In this document: in pieces, positions 10,731 to 21,963 of the stretch
Layout of the letters: every line of letters starts with the position of its first letter
How positions within the stretch are numbered: position 1 is the stretch's first letter
Source of the DNA: Lumnitzera littorea
Taxonomy: Eukaryota; Streptophyta; Magnoliopsida; Myrtales; Combretaceae
Length of the DNA: 64,000 bases
Assembly (NCBI GenBank): GCA_024138015.1
Contig: JAMXBB010000008.1
Span: 49,578,236-49,642,235 of the forward strand
Direction: 5' to 3'
Made by a program: the position numbers and the translations under genes
Notes under the pieces: model-generated
Seen by the model: the letters and a program-made list of their open reading frames with translations, nothing else
Database searches by the model: none
What the model was told of the DNA's origin: nothing

Positions 10731-12345
10731 AGAACTTGGTCGTGCCTTAATGAGCTGACTAACTAAGGTGGTCAAAGTACCCTTTGAGCTGGCTAAGACC
10801 TAAAAATGAAGAAAACTTGGCCGTACCCTGATAAGTTGACTAACCAAGGCGATCAAAGCGCTCTTTGAGTTAGTTATGACTTAAAAATAAGGAAACTTGG
10901 TCGTGCCCTGATGAGCTGACTAACCAAGGCGGTCAAAGTGCCCTTTGAGCTAGCTAAGATCTGAAAACAAGGAAACCTTGGTCGTACCTTAATGAGCTGA
11001 CTAACTAAGGCAGTCAAAGCGCCCTTTAAGCTAGCTAAGACCTGAAAATAAGGAAAACTTGGTTGTGCCTTGATGAGCTGACTAACCAAGGCGGTCAAAG
11101 CACCCTTTAAGTTAACTAAGACTTAAAAATGAGAAAACTTAGTTGTACCCTGATGAGCTGACTAACCAAGGCGGTCAAAGCACCCTTTAAGTTAGCTAAG
11201 ACCTAAAAATGAGAAAACATGGTCGTACCCTGATGAGTTGACTAACCAAGGCGGTCAAAGTGCCCTTTGAGATGGCTAAGACCTAAAGATGAGGAAAACT
11301 TGGTCATGCCTTGATGAGTTGACTTACCAAGGCAGTTAAAGCGCCCTTTGAGCTGGCTTAAACCTAAAAACAAGAAAACTTGATCATGCCCTGATGAGTT
11401 GACTAACCAAGGCAGTCAAAGTGCTATTTGAGCTAGCTAAGACCTAAAAATAAGAAAACTTGGTCGTACCGTGATGAGTTGACTAACCAAGGCAGTCAAA
11501 GTGCCCTTTGAGCTGGTTAAGACCTAAAAATAAGAAAACTTGGCCGTGTCCTGATGAGCTGACTAACTAAGGTAGTCAAAGTACCCTTTGAGCTGGCTAA
11601 GACCTAAAGATAAGGAAAACTTAGTCGTGCCCTGATGAGCTGACTAACCAAGGCGGTCAAAGCGCCCTTTGAGCTGGTTAAGACTTGAAAACAAGGAAAA
11701 CTTGGTTGTGCCCTGATGAGCTGACTAACCAAGGTGGTCGAAGCGCCCTTTGAGCTGGCTAAGACCTAAAAATGAGAAAACTTGGTTGTACCCTGTTGAG
11801 TTGACTAACTTAGGCGGTCAAAGCGCCCTTTGAGTTGGCTAAGACCTAAAGATAAGAAAAACTTGGTCGTGCCCTGATGAGCTGACTAACCAAGGTAGTC
11901 AAAGTGCCCTCTGAGCTGGCTAAGACCTAAAAACAAGAAAACTTGGTTGTACCCTAATGAGTTGACTAACCAAGGCGGTCAAAGCGCCCTTTGAGTTGGC
12001 TAAGACCTAAAAACAAGAAAACTTGGACATGCCATGATGAGTTGATTAACCAAGGCGGTCAAAGCACCCTTTGAGCTAGCTAAGACCTGAAAACAAGGAA
12101 AACTTAGTCGTGCGTTGATGAGTTGACTGACTAAGGGAGGTCAAAGTACTCTTTGAGCTGGCTAAGACCTAAAAATGAGGAAAACTTGGTTGTACCCTGA
12201 TGAGCTGACTAACCAAGGTAGTCAAAGTGCCCTTTGAGCTGGCTAAGACCTAAAACCAAGGAATACTTGGTCGTTCCCTGATGAGCTGACTAATTAAGGC
12301 GGTCAAAGCGCCCTTTGAGCTGGTTAAGACCTAAAATGAGAAAAA
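10731..12345 (-). repeat. 80-bp tandem array, about 20 copies, in the C 3' UTR
   Basis: The unit carries AACTTGGTCGTGCCCTGATG, AGCTGACTAACCAAGGCGG and TCAAAGCGCCCTTTGAGCTGG on the plus strand. I located the GATGAG-TGACTAA anchor at about 10751, 10832, 10911, 10991, 11071 and so on to 12280, giving 20 copies with a spacing of 80-81 bp. Copies differ by point changes, mostly C/T, and by 1-bp indels. The array is bounded on the left by unique UTR sequence and on the right by unique sequence before the pyrimidine tract. Tandem repeats in this position are a known trait of Tat/Ogre elements and can give rise to satellites. Confidence 0.9.
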
Positions 12346-13272
12346 CTTATAATTAGGATGGCGCTCCTTGAGCTTGCTAAATCTCTTGAAGAAATTTTGA
12401 GTTAGGTAATGTTCTGTAAGCTAGATGATTGGGAGTATAAGGAACTTTGGATTGGGACTATTATGAGCTAACTGACTTACTAAGAAATTGTTTTTAGAAA
12501 ACAAGCTATCGTCCTTAGGGGGAAACCAATTGCCAATGCAATGTTTTATCAAGCTTAGAACCACTTACCTGGTTTCAATGATAGCTCCCAAGTAGTCCAA
12601 TGTGTTATTGAGTAGTCCGATTAGAATTAACGATTCTAGCCCTTACCATTGCCTTTTCTTGTTCTTGTTCTTCTTTCTTCTTCCGTCTCTTTCTGAAGCC
12701 CCTCTTTTCTTTTTCATTTTTCTTTTTCTTTTTCTTTTCTTCTTCTTTTCTTTTTCTTTTTCTTTTTTTTTTCTTTTCTTTTTCTTTCGTCTTCTTTTTT
12801 TTTTTGTGTGAAAGCAACTTAAGCTTGAAACGAATGTAAAACATATTCATTTCTCGAACAAAGATGTCCTATATTGAACTTCCAGTCCAACTATCAGCTT
12901 TTTGTGTAAACATCTGTTCTCAAGTGAGTTTCTACTTATGTGCCATACATTACTCTTTCTGAACATGGCTCTGTCCTAAAAAATAGGAAACAAGTCTCCC
13001 TTTCTTGGGAGGTTAACCACAATAAAGTATTAAAAGAATTTTTATCAATAGTCATCGCTTTAAGTTAAGTATTTATTTTTTCTTGTATTTCTTGTGTATA
13101 AGGTTTATTTGGGTAGAGGATAGAGCGAGAAGTGGGGTCTTTTAGTGGAACAAGAAAAGGGCTAAGGATATTATCCAATGCTAATGATTACTAGGAATAC
13201 CAACTTTGCATATAGAAAATGAAAATGAGACTACAACAATAGTAAGATTATTTACAAAAATATCATTGATGT
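12346..13272 (-). other. Element C 3' UTR between array and integrase
   Basis: This is non-coding element sequence. It includes a long CTTTT/TTC pyrimidine tract on plus (about 12650-12810), which is a purine-rich run on the element's own strand. Open frames across the tract are low-complexity Phe/Leu or Lys/Glu artefacts. Confidence 0.6.
12650..12810. repeat. Polypyrimidine/polypurine low-complexity tract
   Basis: Nearly uninterrupted C/T on the plus strand, in CTTTTT and TTCTTC steps, lies inside the 3' UTR of C. On the element's sense strand it reads as an A/G tract, about 2.1 kb upstream of the true polypurine tract. Confidence 0.75.
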
Positions 13273-14300
13273 TCAAGGATAGTACATCTTCAATGCATCA
13301 GCATTTACTGGGTCCTTCAAGTCTGGACCATCCATTTGAGACAAGATAACAGCTCCCCCAGGCAATACTTTCTTCACAATGTAAGGCCCTTTGTAGTTTG
13401 GAGCAAACTTCCCTCTCGAATCAGTTGTGTTAGGCAACATCTTCCTCAACACCATATCTCCTTACTCAAAACTTCGGGGTCGTACTTTTTTGTTGAAAGC
13501 CCTAGCCATTTTTTTGTTGATAGAAAATGCTGTGGCACAAAGCTGCCAGCCTCTTTTCATTGATTATGTTCAACTACTCAACACGCTTCTTTACCCAATC
13601 AGCCTCATCTAACTAAGTTTCCAACAATATTCTGAAAGATGGGATCTCGACCTCCATTGGTAGTATAGCCTCTATTCTGTATACCAGTGAGTAGGGGGTT
13701 GCCCCTATTGATGTTCTGATAGAAGTTTGATAGGCCATGAGTGCAAATGATAACATCTTATGCTAATCTCAATATGTAATGGCCATCTTTTTAATAATTC
13801 TTTTGATGTTCTTATTGGCCGCTTCTACGGCTCCATTCATTTGGGGCCGATAAGGAGTAGAATTTCTATGAATGATCCTGAAGTGTTGGCATAACTCGGA
13901 CATCAATTTATTATTCAGATTCGTACCGTTGTTAGTAATAATTGTCTCTGGTATACCATACCGAGCTAATATGTCTCTCCTGATGAACTTGACCACTACT
14001 CCCTTCATTACACTAGAGTAGGATGAGGCTTCAACCTACTTAGTGAAATAATCAATAGTTACCAATATAAATCGATGCTTGTTAGATGCCTTTGGAGTGA
14101 TTGGGCCAATGATATCTATTCCTCACATCGAAAAAAGGCCATGGTACTGATAGTGTATGTAATTCTTGAGGTGAAGCATTTATCTTGTTTGCATAAATCT
14201 AGCATAAATGGCAGCTTTTAACATGTCCAATACAATCCGCTTCTATAGTTAACCAGTAATATCCTATCCTCATGATCTTCTTCGCAAGCATATAGCCATT
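13273..14300 (-). pseudogene. Element C integrase
   Basis: In order on the minus strand: a degraded zinc-binding region; a core with DIIGPITPKASNKHRFIL, VTIDYFTKWVEASSY (first catalytic Asp) and YGIPETIITNNGTNLNNKL; then STPYRPQMNGAVEAANKN (Glu kept); and a C-terminal block with DSRGKFAPNYKGPYIVKKVL and GGAVILSQMDG. Tat-family integrases have TDNGTN at the second catalytic site; here it reads TNNGTN, so the Asp is lost. Frameshifts and stops separate the core (13769-14008 is the longest piece) from the C-terminus (13273-13455). Confidence 0.75.
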
Positions 14301-14426
14301 CATGTGGGGGCTACATACTCCCTCATGCACTTCTTTCATTAGCATCTTTGCCTCTTTCCCATCTACACAATGTAAAAGTATTCCGTCAAACGATCGTCAA
14401 TATAGCATAGAATCGCTTATCAAGTA

Positions 14427-15190
14427 CTAAGCCGCCAATCTTCTAATTAATTTTTTATCCTTCTTTTTTGCTCCTTCGAGGTATGTACCATGTTGTAGAA
14501 ACATTTTGATATCATGATACCAAGGCTTTTCATCACGTGAACTTTCCATTGCTAAACAAAAAGCGGGCTTTTCTTTAATTTCAATTTTAAGTGGCTGAAT
14601 CTCTACTCCTCTTGATATCTGGATCATTGATGCTAAAGTAGCAAGAGCATCAACGAACTGGTTTTGAAACCTTGGTACGTACACGAATGTAATTTTTTCA
14701 AACTTGGTTATCAACTTAGCCAGGTGTTGGCGGTAAGGCACTAATTTGGGGTCTTTGTCTTATGCTCACCCCAAGCTTGGCCTATGATTAATGAAGAATC
14801 TCCATATACTTGTAATTCTTGTATCTCCTTAAACAATGCAATTTTGAGTCCCAAAATACACGCCTCGTATTCTGCAATATTATTGGTACATGGGAAAGCC
14901 AGTCTCACAGCCATTGGAAATTATGTACCTTTAGGCAATACGAGAATTGCCTTAACTCCACATCCGGACACATTAGCTGCTCCATCAAAGAATATTTTCC
15001 ACCTTAAAGATTTTTCGACTACTTCACAATCGAAAACTTTTCCCACTACCAAGATACTTTCATCGGGAAACTCAACCTGTGCCTCTTGAGGAGTCTCCTC
15101 AAAAGGATTCTCTACTAATTGATCCGACAAAACTTGCCCCTTGACTGAACTTTGGCTCACATACTTAATGTTAAATTCTGTCAACAACAT
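14427..15190 (-). pseudogene. Element C second RNase H-like domain (Tat type)
   Basis: The first half (14921-15190) has LRWKIFFDGAANVSGCGVKA, matching the W-FDGA-N--G-G pattern of the extra RNase H found after the usual one in the Tat lineage. The second half (14427-14741) has FEKITFVYVPRFQNQFVDAL, then ATLASMI, the VPR-QN-FADALA end of that domain. A frameshift and stops lie between the halves. This domain is the strongest lineage marker in C. Confidence 0.75.
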
Positions 15191-15231
15191 CTGCCACTTT
15201 GAAACTCTACTAATGAGAGTCGGTTTTTCAG

Positions 15232-15765
15232 CTAAGTATTCAAAGGATCGTGTTGTGTTATTAACTCAATTTGATAATACAACGTATATTGTCTAAGCCT
15301 ATACACGACCCAGACCAATGCACAATAGGTTCTTTTGGCCCCTGAGTATTTATGCTCCCCTTCTGTGAACTTCTTGCTTAAATAGTAAATGACTCGCTCT
15401 TTCCCTTCTTCTTCCTTCTGGCCAAGCATAGATCCTATGGATTCGGGCATTATGGTCAGGTACAAAAACAACGGTTTTCCAGGTTTAGGAGCTATTAAAA
15501 CCAGAGGTTTCATGAGGTATTCTTTGATTTTTGTAAAAGCCTCTTCGCATTCCTCATTGCAGTTGATCTTCACGTTCTTCTTTAATGGCTTAAAAAGAGG
15601 GCAACATTTATCTATTAATTGTGATATGAATTGGGCTATGTAATTTAAATGCCCCAGCAATCCTCGTACTTCCTTAAGTATTTGTGGAGGAGGCATGCCA
15701 ACTATGGCTTTGACTTTATCATGATCGACTTCAATACCTCTTTGGCTGACTATGAATCCTAACAA
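15232..15765 (-). pseudogene. Element C RNase H and connection domain
   Basis: This 177-codon open stretch starts with LGFIVSQRGIEVDHDKVKAI and GLLGHLNYIAQFISQL (RT thumb and connection). It continues with APKPGKPLFLYLTIMPESIG and RVIYYLSKKFTEGEHKY (RNase H). The first RNase H Asp of the family (LYLS-S-...) is replaced, as is common in Tat elements whose classical RNase H is degenerate. It is frameshifted relative to the RT piece on its right. Confidence 0.75.
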
Positions 15766-16586
15766 TTTCCTGATGTCACACCATAGGTAAATTTCTCTGG
15801 ATTCAACTTCAAGTAGTACTTCCTCAGTCTATCAAACAGTTTCCTCAGGTTTTCTAAGTGATCTTCCTCCTCTTTAGATTTTGCAATCATATCATCAACA
15901 TACACTTCTATTTCTTTATGCATCATATCATGAAAAATTGCAACCATGGCCCTCTGATATGTTGCACCTACATTCTTTAGCCTAAACGGCATCACCTTAT
16001 AGCAAAACGTTCCTCAAGTCATAATGAAAGTCGTCTTTGTTTTATCTTCTTTAGACATTTGAATCTGATTATATCGTGAAAAACCATCCATAAAAGAGAA
16101 TAGATGATTTCCGGTCGTGTTATCTATTAAGACATCAATGTGAGGCAATGGAAAATTATCTTTAGGCATTGCCTGGTTGAGATCTCAAAAGTTTACACAC
16201 ACTCTGACTTTCCCATTCTTCTTAATTACTGGAACAATATTAGCTACCCATTCCGAGTAATCTGACACTTTAATAAATCCAACCTCTAGTAGTTTCTTTA
16301 CTTCTTCTTTAATTTTCAACAAGACGTCAGGTCAAAATCTCCTCAGTTTTTGCTTTTTTGGTTTGACGTCTTCATGTGTGGGTAAACGATAGGCTATAAT
16401 TGATGGGTCTAACCCAAGCATATCTTCATACGACCAAGCAAACACGTCTTGATATTCAACTAATAATGCAATCATTTTTGTTTTTTGTTTCTCTTTTAAT
16501 CTTGCCCCAATTTTTAGATTCTTAGGATTTTCTTCGTTCCTTACATTAATTGTCTCAATCGATTCATCAATAGTGATTCTATCCAA
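15759..16586 (-). pseudogene. Element C reverse transcriptase
   Basis: The N-terminal part (16332-16586) has ENPKNLKIGARL, EYQDVFAWSYEDMLGLDPSI and then AYRLPTHEDVKPKKQKLRRF. The palm part (15759-15995) has MMPFRLKNVGATYQRAM and EVYVDDMIAKSKEEEDHL, with the YVDD catalytic site intact. Both pieces are in one frame, interrupted by stops between 16331 and 15996. The enzyme copies element RNA into DNA, and this copy is not translatable as a whole. Confidence 0.85.
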
Positions 16587-17486
16587 TTCATGTTTTTGCT
16601 ATTCCTCTTGTATATTACTGTGGTCATCAACATTGCTCCCGACGACTAACCTAATAGGGCCGGAAGTGATATCGATATTCTCATTTTCTACCTGCGCGAG
16701 GTATTCCTGGTTTTCGCTTGGTTTATTGGATTTGAATGAGAATGCATAAAGAAAAGTGTATGTAAGCAAAAGAGAACTGAAACGCAATATAGAAAATAAA
16801 CGAACTAAGATTTCATTGAATAAATGGAAGTGGGTCTCAAATGAGATAAAGGCTTAACTAATTTTGAACGAAGGGTTCGAAGATACATTTGAAACAATGA
16901 CTATTGAAAATAAAAATTCAGAAAATACTAACTATGGGTCACCCCTTTACCCTAGGGAAGACCTGTTGATATTTACCAGGATGGAGAACCGGTTATTTAA
17001 ATGAGGCTAGAACTTGTGTGGCGAGTTTGTTGATCCTTCTTTGCTAGATTCCTGGGCTTACGTCTCTTCCTGTATGAATGTCTCAGGTAGTGGTGGAAAG
17101 GTCATCAAGGCATGGTATAATCTGTTACCTCTCTTACCCCTCGCTTGTTTCTTCTGGAATTCTTTTGTTGGGATAGGATTGTAGCCAAGGCCGTAGGTGC
17201 CGATCTGGCCTTCCTTGAATTCTATTCTTTTATCGTCTTCTCTGTCGGGACTGGTAATCATGTTCACTTCTTCAAACATTTGTAATCCCAGCTCTTCTTG
17301 TCCCTCACTTCCTATGTAGGGTATAGCCGTCTCTTTGTAGATTTCATAATCTTGATCTCCTAGAATTGTAATCACCTGGTCGTCTGAGACAAACTTCAAC
17401 TTTTGGTGCAAGCTCGAGGGTATGGCCCTTACTACATGAATCCAAGGTCTTCCTAAGAGTAGATTGAAAGATCTTGGAATGTCCAT
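16587..17486 (-). pseudogene. Element C protease C-terminal and linker region
   Basis: The segment 17058-17486 reads FNLLLGRPWIHVVRAIPSSL and then HQKLKFVSDDQVITI, the region after the protease in Tat-type polyproteins. It continues to YGLGYNPIPTKEFQKKQARG. It is in frame with the gag-protease frame on its right, separated only by a TAA at 17511-17513. A further stop-broken linker (16599-16787) leads to the RT. Confidence 0.7.
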
Positions 17487-17510
17487 GACTTGGAATCGAA
17501 TAGTAGAGTG

Positions 17511-19019
17511 TTAGGGGCGGATACTCACAGATAAATCAATTTCTCCTATAATCTCTCTTTTAGAACAATCAAAGGCCCTAACTGTTGTGGAAAAAGGCTT
17601 AATTGTAGACGTGTCGATGCCCAGCAAATCCAAGGTGGCGAGTGGGCAGATGTTCAGCGATGACCTGTTGTCAATGAGCACCCTGGTGATAATTATGTTG
17701 TTACTCCTTACCATGATAAAGAGTGGCTTTGTATGTTTGTTTCCTTCCTTGCCTAATTCTTCTGCTGAAAAGGAAATTTGATCCATTGTGAGGACAGAAT
17801 CAGTAACCAGTCCCATCTTCTCAGTTGGAATTTTCCGAGGGACCTTCACCTCATTTAATGTACGAAACAGAGCCTCCTTGTGTGGTTCAGATGCGATTAA
17901 CAAGCTCATCAACGATATTTGTGCAGGAGTCTTATTGAGTTGATCCATGATCTTATACTCACTCGACATGATCATTTTGGTAAAGGCCAATAGCCTCTCA
18001 ATGCGTTCGGCCACCGTCTTATCGTTTGATTCTCCCAATATGACCTTCCTCCCATGCTCTTCTCTCGGGTGATAAATATTTTTCGATCGAGTAATACCCC
18101 CTACTAGAGGGCCTGTTTTTTCCTGATTTACTAGGTGATAGTTAAATGGAGCAGCCTTGTAATTTTCTGGTGGTAATGGTACGTGGAATGTGTACCTCTT
18201 CACTTTTGGAGTCTGGTTACCAGTATAAAACTCAAAAACCTTAGGCTTCTTACCTGGATCAATGACGTTGACAGCGTAGTCATAAAAAATCATACCAATC
18301 ATCGGCCCGTGGTTAAGTAAGGGATTATTGTTAACGTTAGGAACCGGGGTTTCCACAAAATCCAACTGCATTGTCCCTTCATCTATCAAGTCTTGAAGCT
18401 TATTCCTCAATCTCCAGCATGCATCAATCGAATGCTTCACTTGTCCACAATGGTATTCACACTTTACTATGGGGTCAAAGATTCTCGGTTGGTATTGATC
18501 GCTAGGAAGTTCGTATTGTATCAAATTATCCCTTCGCAACTTCTCGAAGACTTGACTTAAAGGGACCGGTATCTTGGTAAATTGTCTATAAGTCTTGTTA
18601 GTTTGAAACTGGTCTCTGAATTGTTGCTGAGCGGAAGGTGGATTTGCCCTAAAAGTGACTTGAGCATTTGGTCTAGTATTTGAATTTACCATACCAACCG
18701 TAGATTCTTTAGGCTTGCTGTCGGCTGGTTTAGGACCAGATGATGACACTGGTGGTCTTCTATCTGTTGGCTCTTGCAACTTACTGGAAAAGACAACGCT
18801 TTCAATCTTGCACCCTGCTGCTACTACTTCAGCAAAACTGGATGAGGCCTGCTCGATGAGATGGGAGAAGTAGGGCCTTTCCCAAGTGTTAATGAAAGCT
18901 GATGTGAGCTCCTTCTCGGTTATTGGAGTAGAGATTCTTGTAGCTAAGGACCTCCATCTTTGAGCATATTCTTTGAACAACTTGTTATTCTTCTTCCGTA
19001 AGGCAACTAAGTCCATCAT
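17511..19019 (-). CDS. gag: Element C gag-protease open reading frame (502 codons)
   Basis: This is the longest open frame in the window. Residues 8-60 belong to the retrotransposon gag domain (NKLFKEYAQRWRSLATRI, family pattern FREYAQRWR). A Pro/Ser/Lys-rich stretch follows at about 80-150. A zinc-knuckle-like CEYH...H...C motif lies at residues 187-201, and the aspartic protease at about 430-502 (RVLIDNRSSLNICPLATLDL). The protease active site of the lineage is DNGS or DTGS; here it is DNRS, so activity is unlikely. The frame continues upstream past a TGA at 19080-19082 that stands where the family has Trp. The ATG at 19019 is internal, so this is a fragment of a longer gag. Confidence 0.8.
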   Translation of the reverse strand: MMDLVALRKKNNKLFKEYAQRWRSLATRISTPITEKELTSAFINTWERPYFSHLIEQASSSFAEVVAAGCKIESVVFSSKLQEPTDRRPPVSSSGPKPADSKPKESTVGMVNSNTRPNAQVTFRANPPSAQQQFRDQFQTNKTYRQFTKIPVPLSQVFEKLRRDNLIQYELPSDQYQPRIFDPIVKCEYHCGQVKHSIDACWRLRNKLQDLIDEGTMQLDFVETPVPNVNNNPLLNHGPMIGMIFYDYAVNVIDPGKKPKVFEFYTGNQTPKVKRYTFHVPLPPENYKAAPFNYHLVNQEKTGPLVGGITRSKNIYHPREEHGRKVILGESNDKTVAERIERLLAFTKMIMSSEYKIMDQLNKTPAQISLMSLLIASEPHKEALFRTLNEVKVPRKIPTEKMGLVTDSVLTMDQISFSAEELGKEGNKHTKPLFIMVRSNNIIITRVLIDNRSSLNICPLATLDLLGIDTSTIKPFSTTVRAFDCSKREIIGEIDLSVSIRP

Positions 19020-19728
19020 AGTTAGAGCTACTTCTACGTTGAATTTATATTGTTCATTAAATGCTCTAGCAAGTTTCTCTCATATATTTATCTGATTCAA
19101 ATCAAGTTGGGCATACCAAGTCAGGGTCGGTCCAGTCAGACTATCTTGGAATGTCTGTACCATGAGTAGATCATATTGAACATATTTACCCATCTTCCTG
19201 ACGTACAACTTGGTGTAGAGCTTGGGGCAACCCATCTCGTTATACTTTTCAAATTTTGGTACTTTAAACTTCTCAAGGTATGATCCCATGCCATACACGG
19301 AAAACTCTGTGATCCCCGCTTGTTTAAATCCATCATACCCTACAAGTGCCTTCATCTTCTTAGTTATCTGTTGTGTTAATTTCTTTTCCAATTCTTTTAA
19401 GTTGTCCGTATTAGGCCCTTAGTCAACAAGTCTCAAGGCTGCATACGTGTCAAGTTCGAAGGTCGGGTTGTCTTTCGGGTAAACTCCTTCTGATTTGAAT
19501 GGGTCTTTTTGATATTCGTGCTCTGCTTCAGGAGCGTGTGTATTCTTCCCATAACGGGTCTTGGAGCTTTCTTCATTAGCCGGTGCTGTAGCTCTTAGAA
19601 AAGAAATGCATCTGCTAGGAAGCTCATTTGTTCTGCCATCTTTTCCATAGCCCTTTCTATGGAACGGAACCTTAACTTAGAGGGATCATTGATCTTAGGT
19701 CTCCGTCATTTCCTTGAGTGGTGGCCAT
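19020..19728 (-). pseudogene. gag: Element C gag N-terminal region
   Basis: The part at 19080-19391 reads MKALVGYDGFKQAGITEFSV, then FKVPKFEKYNEMGCPKLYTK and LTGPTLTWYAQLDL, a typical gypsy gag. It shares the frame of the 502-codon stretch on its left and is joined through ARAFNEQYKFNVEVAL after a TGA at 19080-19082. Upstream, a probable gag start ATGGCCACC lies at 19728 in another frame (MATTQGNDGDLRSM). At least one frameshift and several stops separate them. Confidence 0.7.
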
Positions 19729-20088
19729 CCTGGTTTGGGAACATATTCTAATCAGACTTTGCTAAAAGACTTAACGTTTGGGAGTTATCTTGAAATTTTA
19801 CTTGATGTGTTGGCAAAGATCAACTCAACAAAGGGTTAGTACATATTACATTTTCCTAAGAAAGAGTTGTTAATCGTATAGATGCAAGATGCATGTCACA
19901 CGAGTGCAATGAAAAATTAAAAATTAGGAAGAAACTTTGATGTGGCAAAACCTAACTAACTTTTATTAATTTTTGCAATTGTGAAGCTTTACACCTCTCA
20001 TTCTGTTTGGAAAAAGAATTCTAAAGAAAATATTAAAAAAAAAACCTAAAATCTAAAATCTAATCTCCTAGTAGCTAGTAGGCTTATC
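19729..20088 (-). other. Element C spacer between ORF1 and gag
   Basis: This is 360 bp of AT-rich, stop-filled sequence with no recognised motif. Ogre-type elements carry a spacer, sometimes spliced out as an intron, between protein regions; I see no convincing splice sites here. Confidence 0.5.
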
Positions 20089-21480
20089 TTACGTCTTTCT
20101 CCTCTTTCGGATCTTAGCAGCCTGCTCTTCTTTGCCCTTGGTCCTCTTCAGTTGTGCTTCCAATGCCTTTATCTTTTGATGATACTCCTTGCAACTGTTT
20201 TCCAACTCCTGCTCTCTTTTACTCATCCTCTTGGGTTCAGCTTCAACTTGAACTTCCCTCTTCTCTTTATTGTCTTCCATATCTTTCAATCCTTTTAATT
20301 GGTGATAAAGAAATCCTTTGGTTGTTTGGCTCTTGGTTGTTATCCCTTTAGTGGTAAGGGTGGTCTTTCTTGTGTACCAAAGAGCTCGGATGCTCAGGAG
20401 CTTGGCTACTTTATCAGCCATCATCATGCCAAGGTTATGGAAGTCGAACGAGACAGCTTCTAATGATGGTCTAGGGATCATGTCCTCAATGAGTCCATTG
20501 GCTGGGATGTATCCGGTGTAGAGGTTGAAGTTGATCAGAGGGACCGCCTTGAAGTCTTTACATCCTCTTATCATTTTCTTGCTTGCAAACCACTTAGGTG
20601 TCAACAACAACTCTTCCGCTTTCATACTCTGAAAGTATTGGACCTAGTAGCGGCTAGCTATATTTTTTGGTAGCTCAACTCTTTCTTCAAAAGATTTGAT
20701 GAGATCATATTGCTAAGTAAACTCAGCCCAATTGAAATCAAGTTGGTAACTTCTCATGTGGTTAACAAACCAGACCACCAGTAGGACCATATTAGTTTTT
20801 AGATCTCCTCGTTTCTTTTTCTTAAGATGGTTTAATGATCGGATCTACTCGGCCAAAAGGGCTAAGACATATGATTTCCTTTTAAGGAATTGGGTTACAA
20901 GTTCTAAAATTTTGAAGTGGATTCGACGTCTACCATCAGGGAACAAGATAGTATTGAAGACCACCAATATAAAAGCATTGACCTGGTACTGGTGCCATGC
21001 TTCTAAATTTGTACAAAAAACCTCACGTTTTTCTCTATGCTTCAATTTAGTAGAAAACCAGTCCATGACATTCTCTAATCGAATGGTCTTTCCTTGATTT
21101 AGAACCTAGTTTATTTTGGTTTTTCTGATTCCCAACAATTTGCTGAAGATCTTTAGTACTACAGCTTCTAAGTCTGGGACATAGATATCATCAATGATTA
21201 TAGGAGCCTACAACAGTTGGGAGTATTCTTCTAAAGTTGGGCTTAATTGATGTAGGCCTATACAAAAACTGGTGGATTCGGGCTCCCATAGGTGGACTAA
21301 GGCCCGCACTAGAGTGATGTTCACGGGGATCTTCTATAGGGAGAGGATGGGCCCAATCTTATTCTTAACAAATTCCTGTTTATTTGGGCTGAAGAGTCGA
21401 AACCACAACTACAATCGTAACTTCACAACTACTTTTATCCATTTAGGTGTACTACATCATAGGTTCTTGTAAATTTTTTT
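20089..21480 (-). pseudogene. Element C ORF1 (Tat/Ogre accessory protein, DUF7745-like)
   Basis: Reading the minus strand from 21480: FRLFSPNKQEFVKNKIGPIL, then VNITLVRALVHLWEPESTSF and CIGLHQLSPTLEEYSQLL, which fits the DUF7745-type domain of plant retrotransposon proteins (LSP-...F-KYG-I, LLRALV-FWDP, PT-EEY--LL). It continues with LGIRKT and FCTNLEAWHQYQVNAFIL (20845-21066) and PLINFNLYTGYIPANGL. It ends in a Lys/Glu-rich coiled coil (KEYHQKIKALEAQLKRTKGK, 20089-20250). Several stops and frameshifts break it; the longest open piece is 20089-20625. Its function in such elements is not known. Position upstream of gag matches Ogre ORF1. Confidence 0.65.
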
Positions 21481-21963
21481 TTTTTGAAAAAAAAAAGGTT
21501 TTGTGTAATGCAAAAGAGTGGGTTCTAAAGGTTTTTAAGCTCTGTAACCACTACGTTTTTTTTAAAGCAACGATTCTATGGTCGTATTTGAACTTAAGTG
21601 GGGTAGCCTGATTGGCCCTAGAAGGTGGTTACCCCATAACATCCGAAGCTTACACAATGAACCCCCTCCTAAGGTCCTAAGATGGCCTAGTTCTGACTGT
21701 GTCTACCATGCATTTATGATGCAGAAAAACAAAATAAATGTAAAACCCCCCAAAATTCCCCCTTAAATAAATTACTAAACAAAAAAATGTTAGTGAAAAA
21801 ATAAATAAATAAAATAAACAAATACATAAAATAACATACCTAAGCTCCTTTTTTTTTATTATTATTTCATCTTTTTATTTTCTTTTATTTTTTTCAAAAA
21901 AAATCCTATTTTCGGCAACTTCTAGTGGCTAGCCCTCTAGGGTCCCTAGTGGAGTCGCCAAAT
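21481..21963 (-). other. Element C 5' untranslated leader
   Basis: This is AT-rich leader between the primer binding site and ORF1, on the element's own (minus) strand. Poly-T/A runs lie at about 21475-21497 and 21850-21900. No coding content is recognised. Confidence 0.55.
21944..21960 (-). other. Primer binding site of element C
   Basis: TGGCGACTCCACTAGGG on the minus strand starts three bases after the 5' LTR end. Such TGGCGACTCC sites are what I recall for Tat/Ogre elements, reported as complementary to a tRNA-Arg 3' end; the tRNA identity is from memory and not checked. Confidence 0.65.

Noticed and set aside
10874..11098. Open frame of about 27-residue repeats on the minus strand
   Set aside because: It is a by-product of the 80-bp tandem array in non-coding UTR, and the frame is not kept along the array.
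12602..12850. Phe/Leu-rich and Lys/Glu-rich open frames on opposite strands
   Set aside because: Both are translations of a low-complexity pyrimidine tract.
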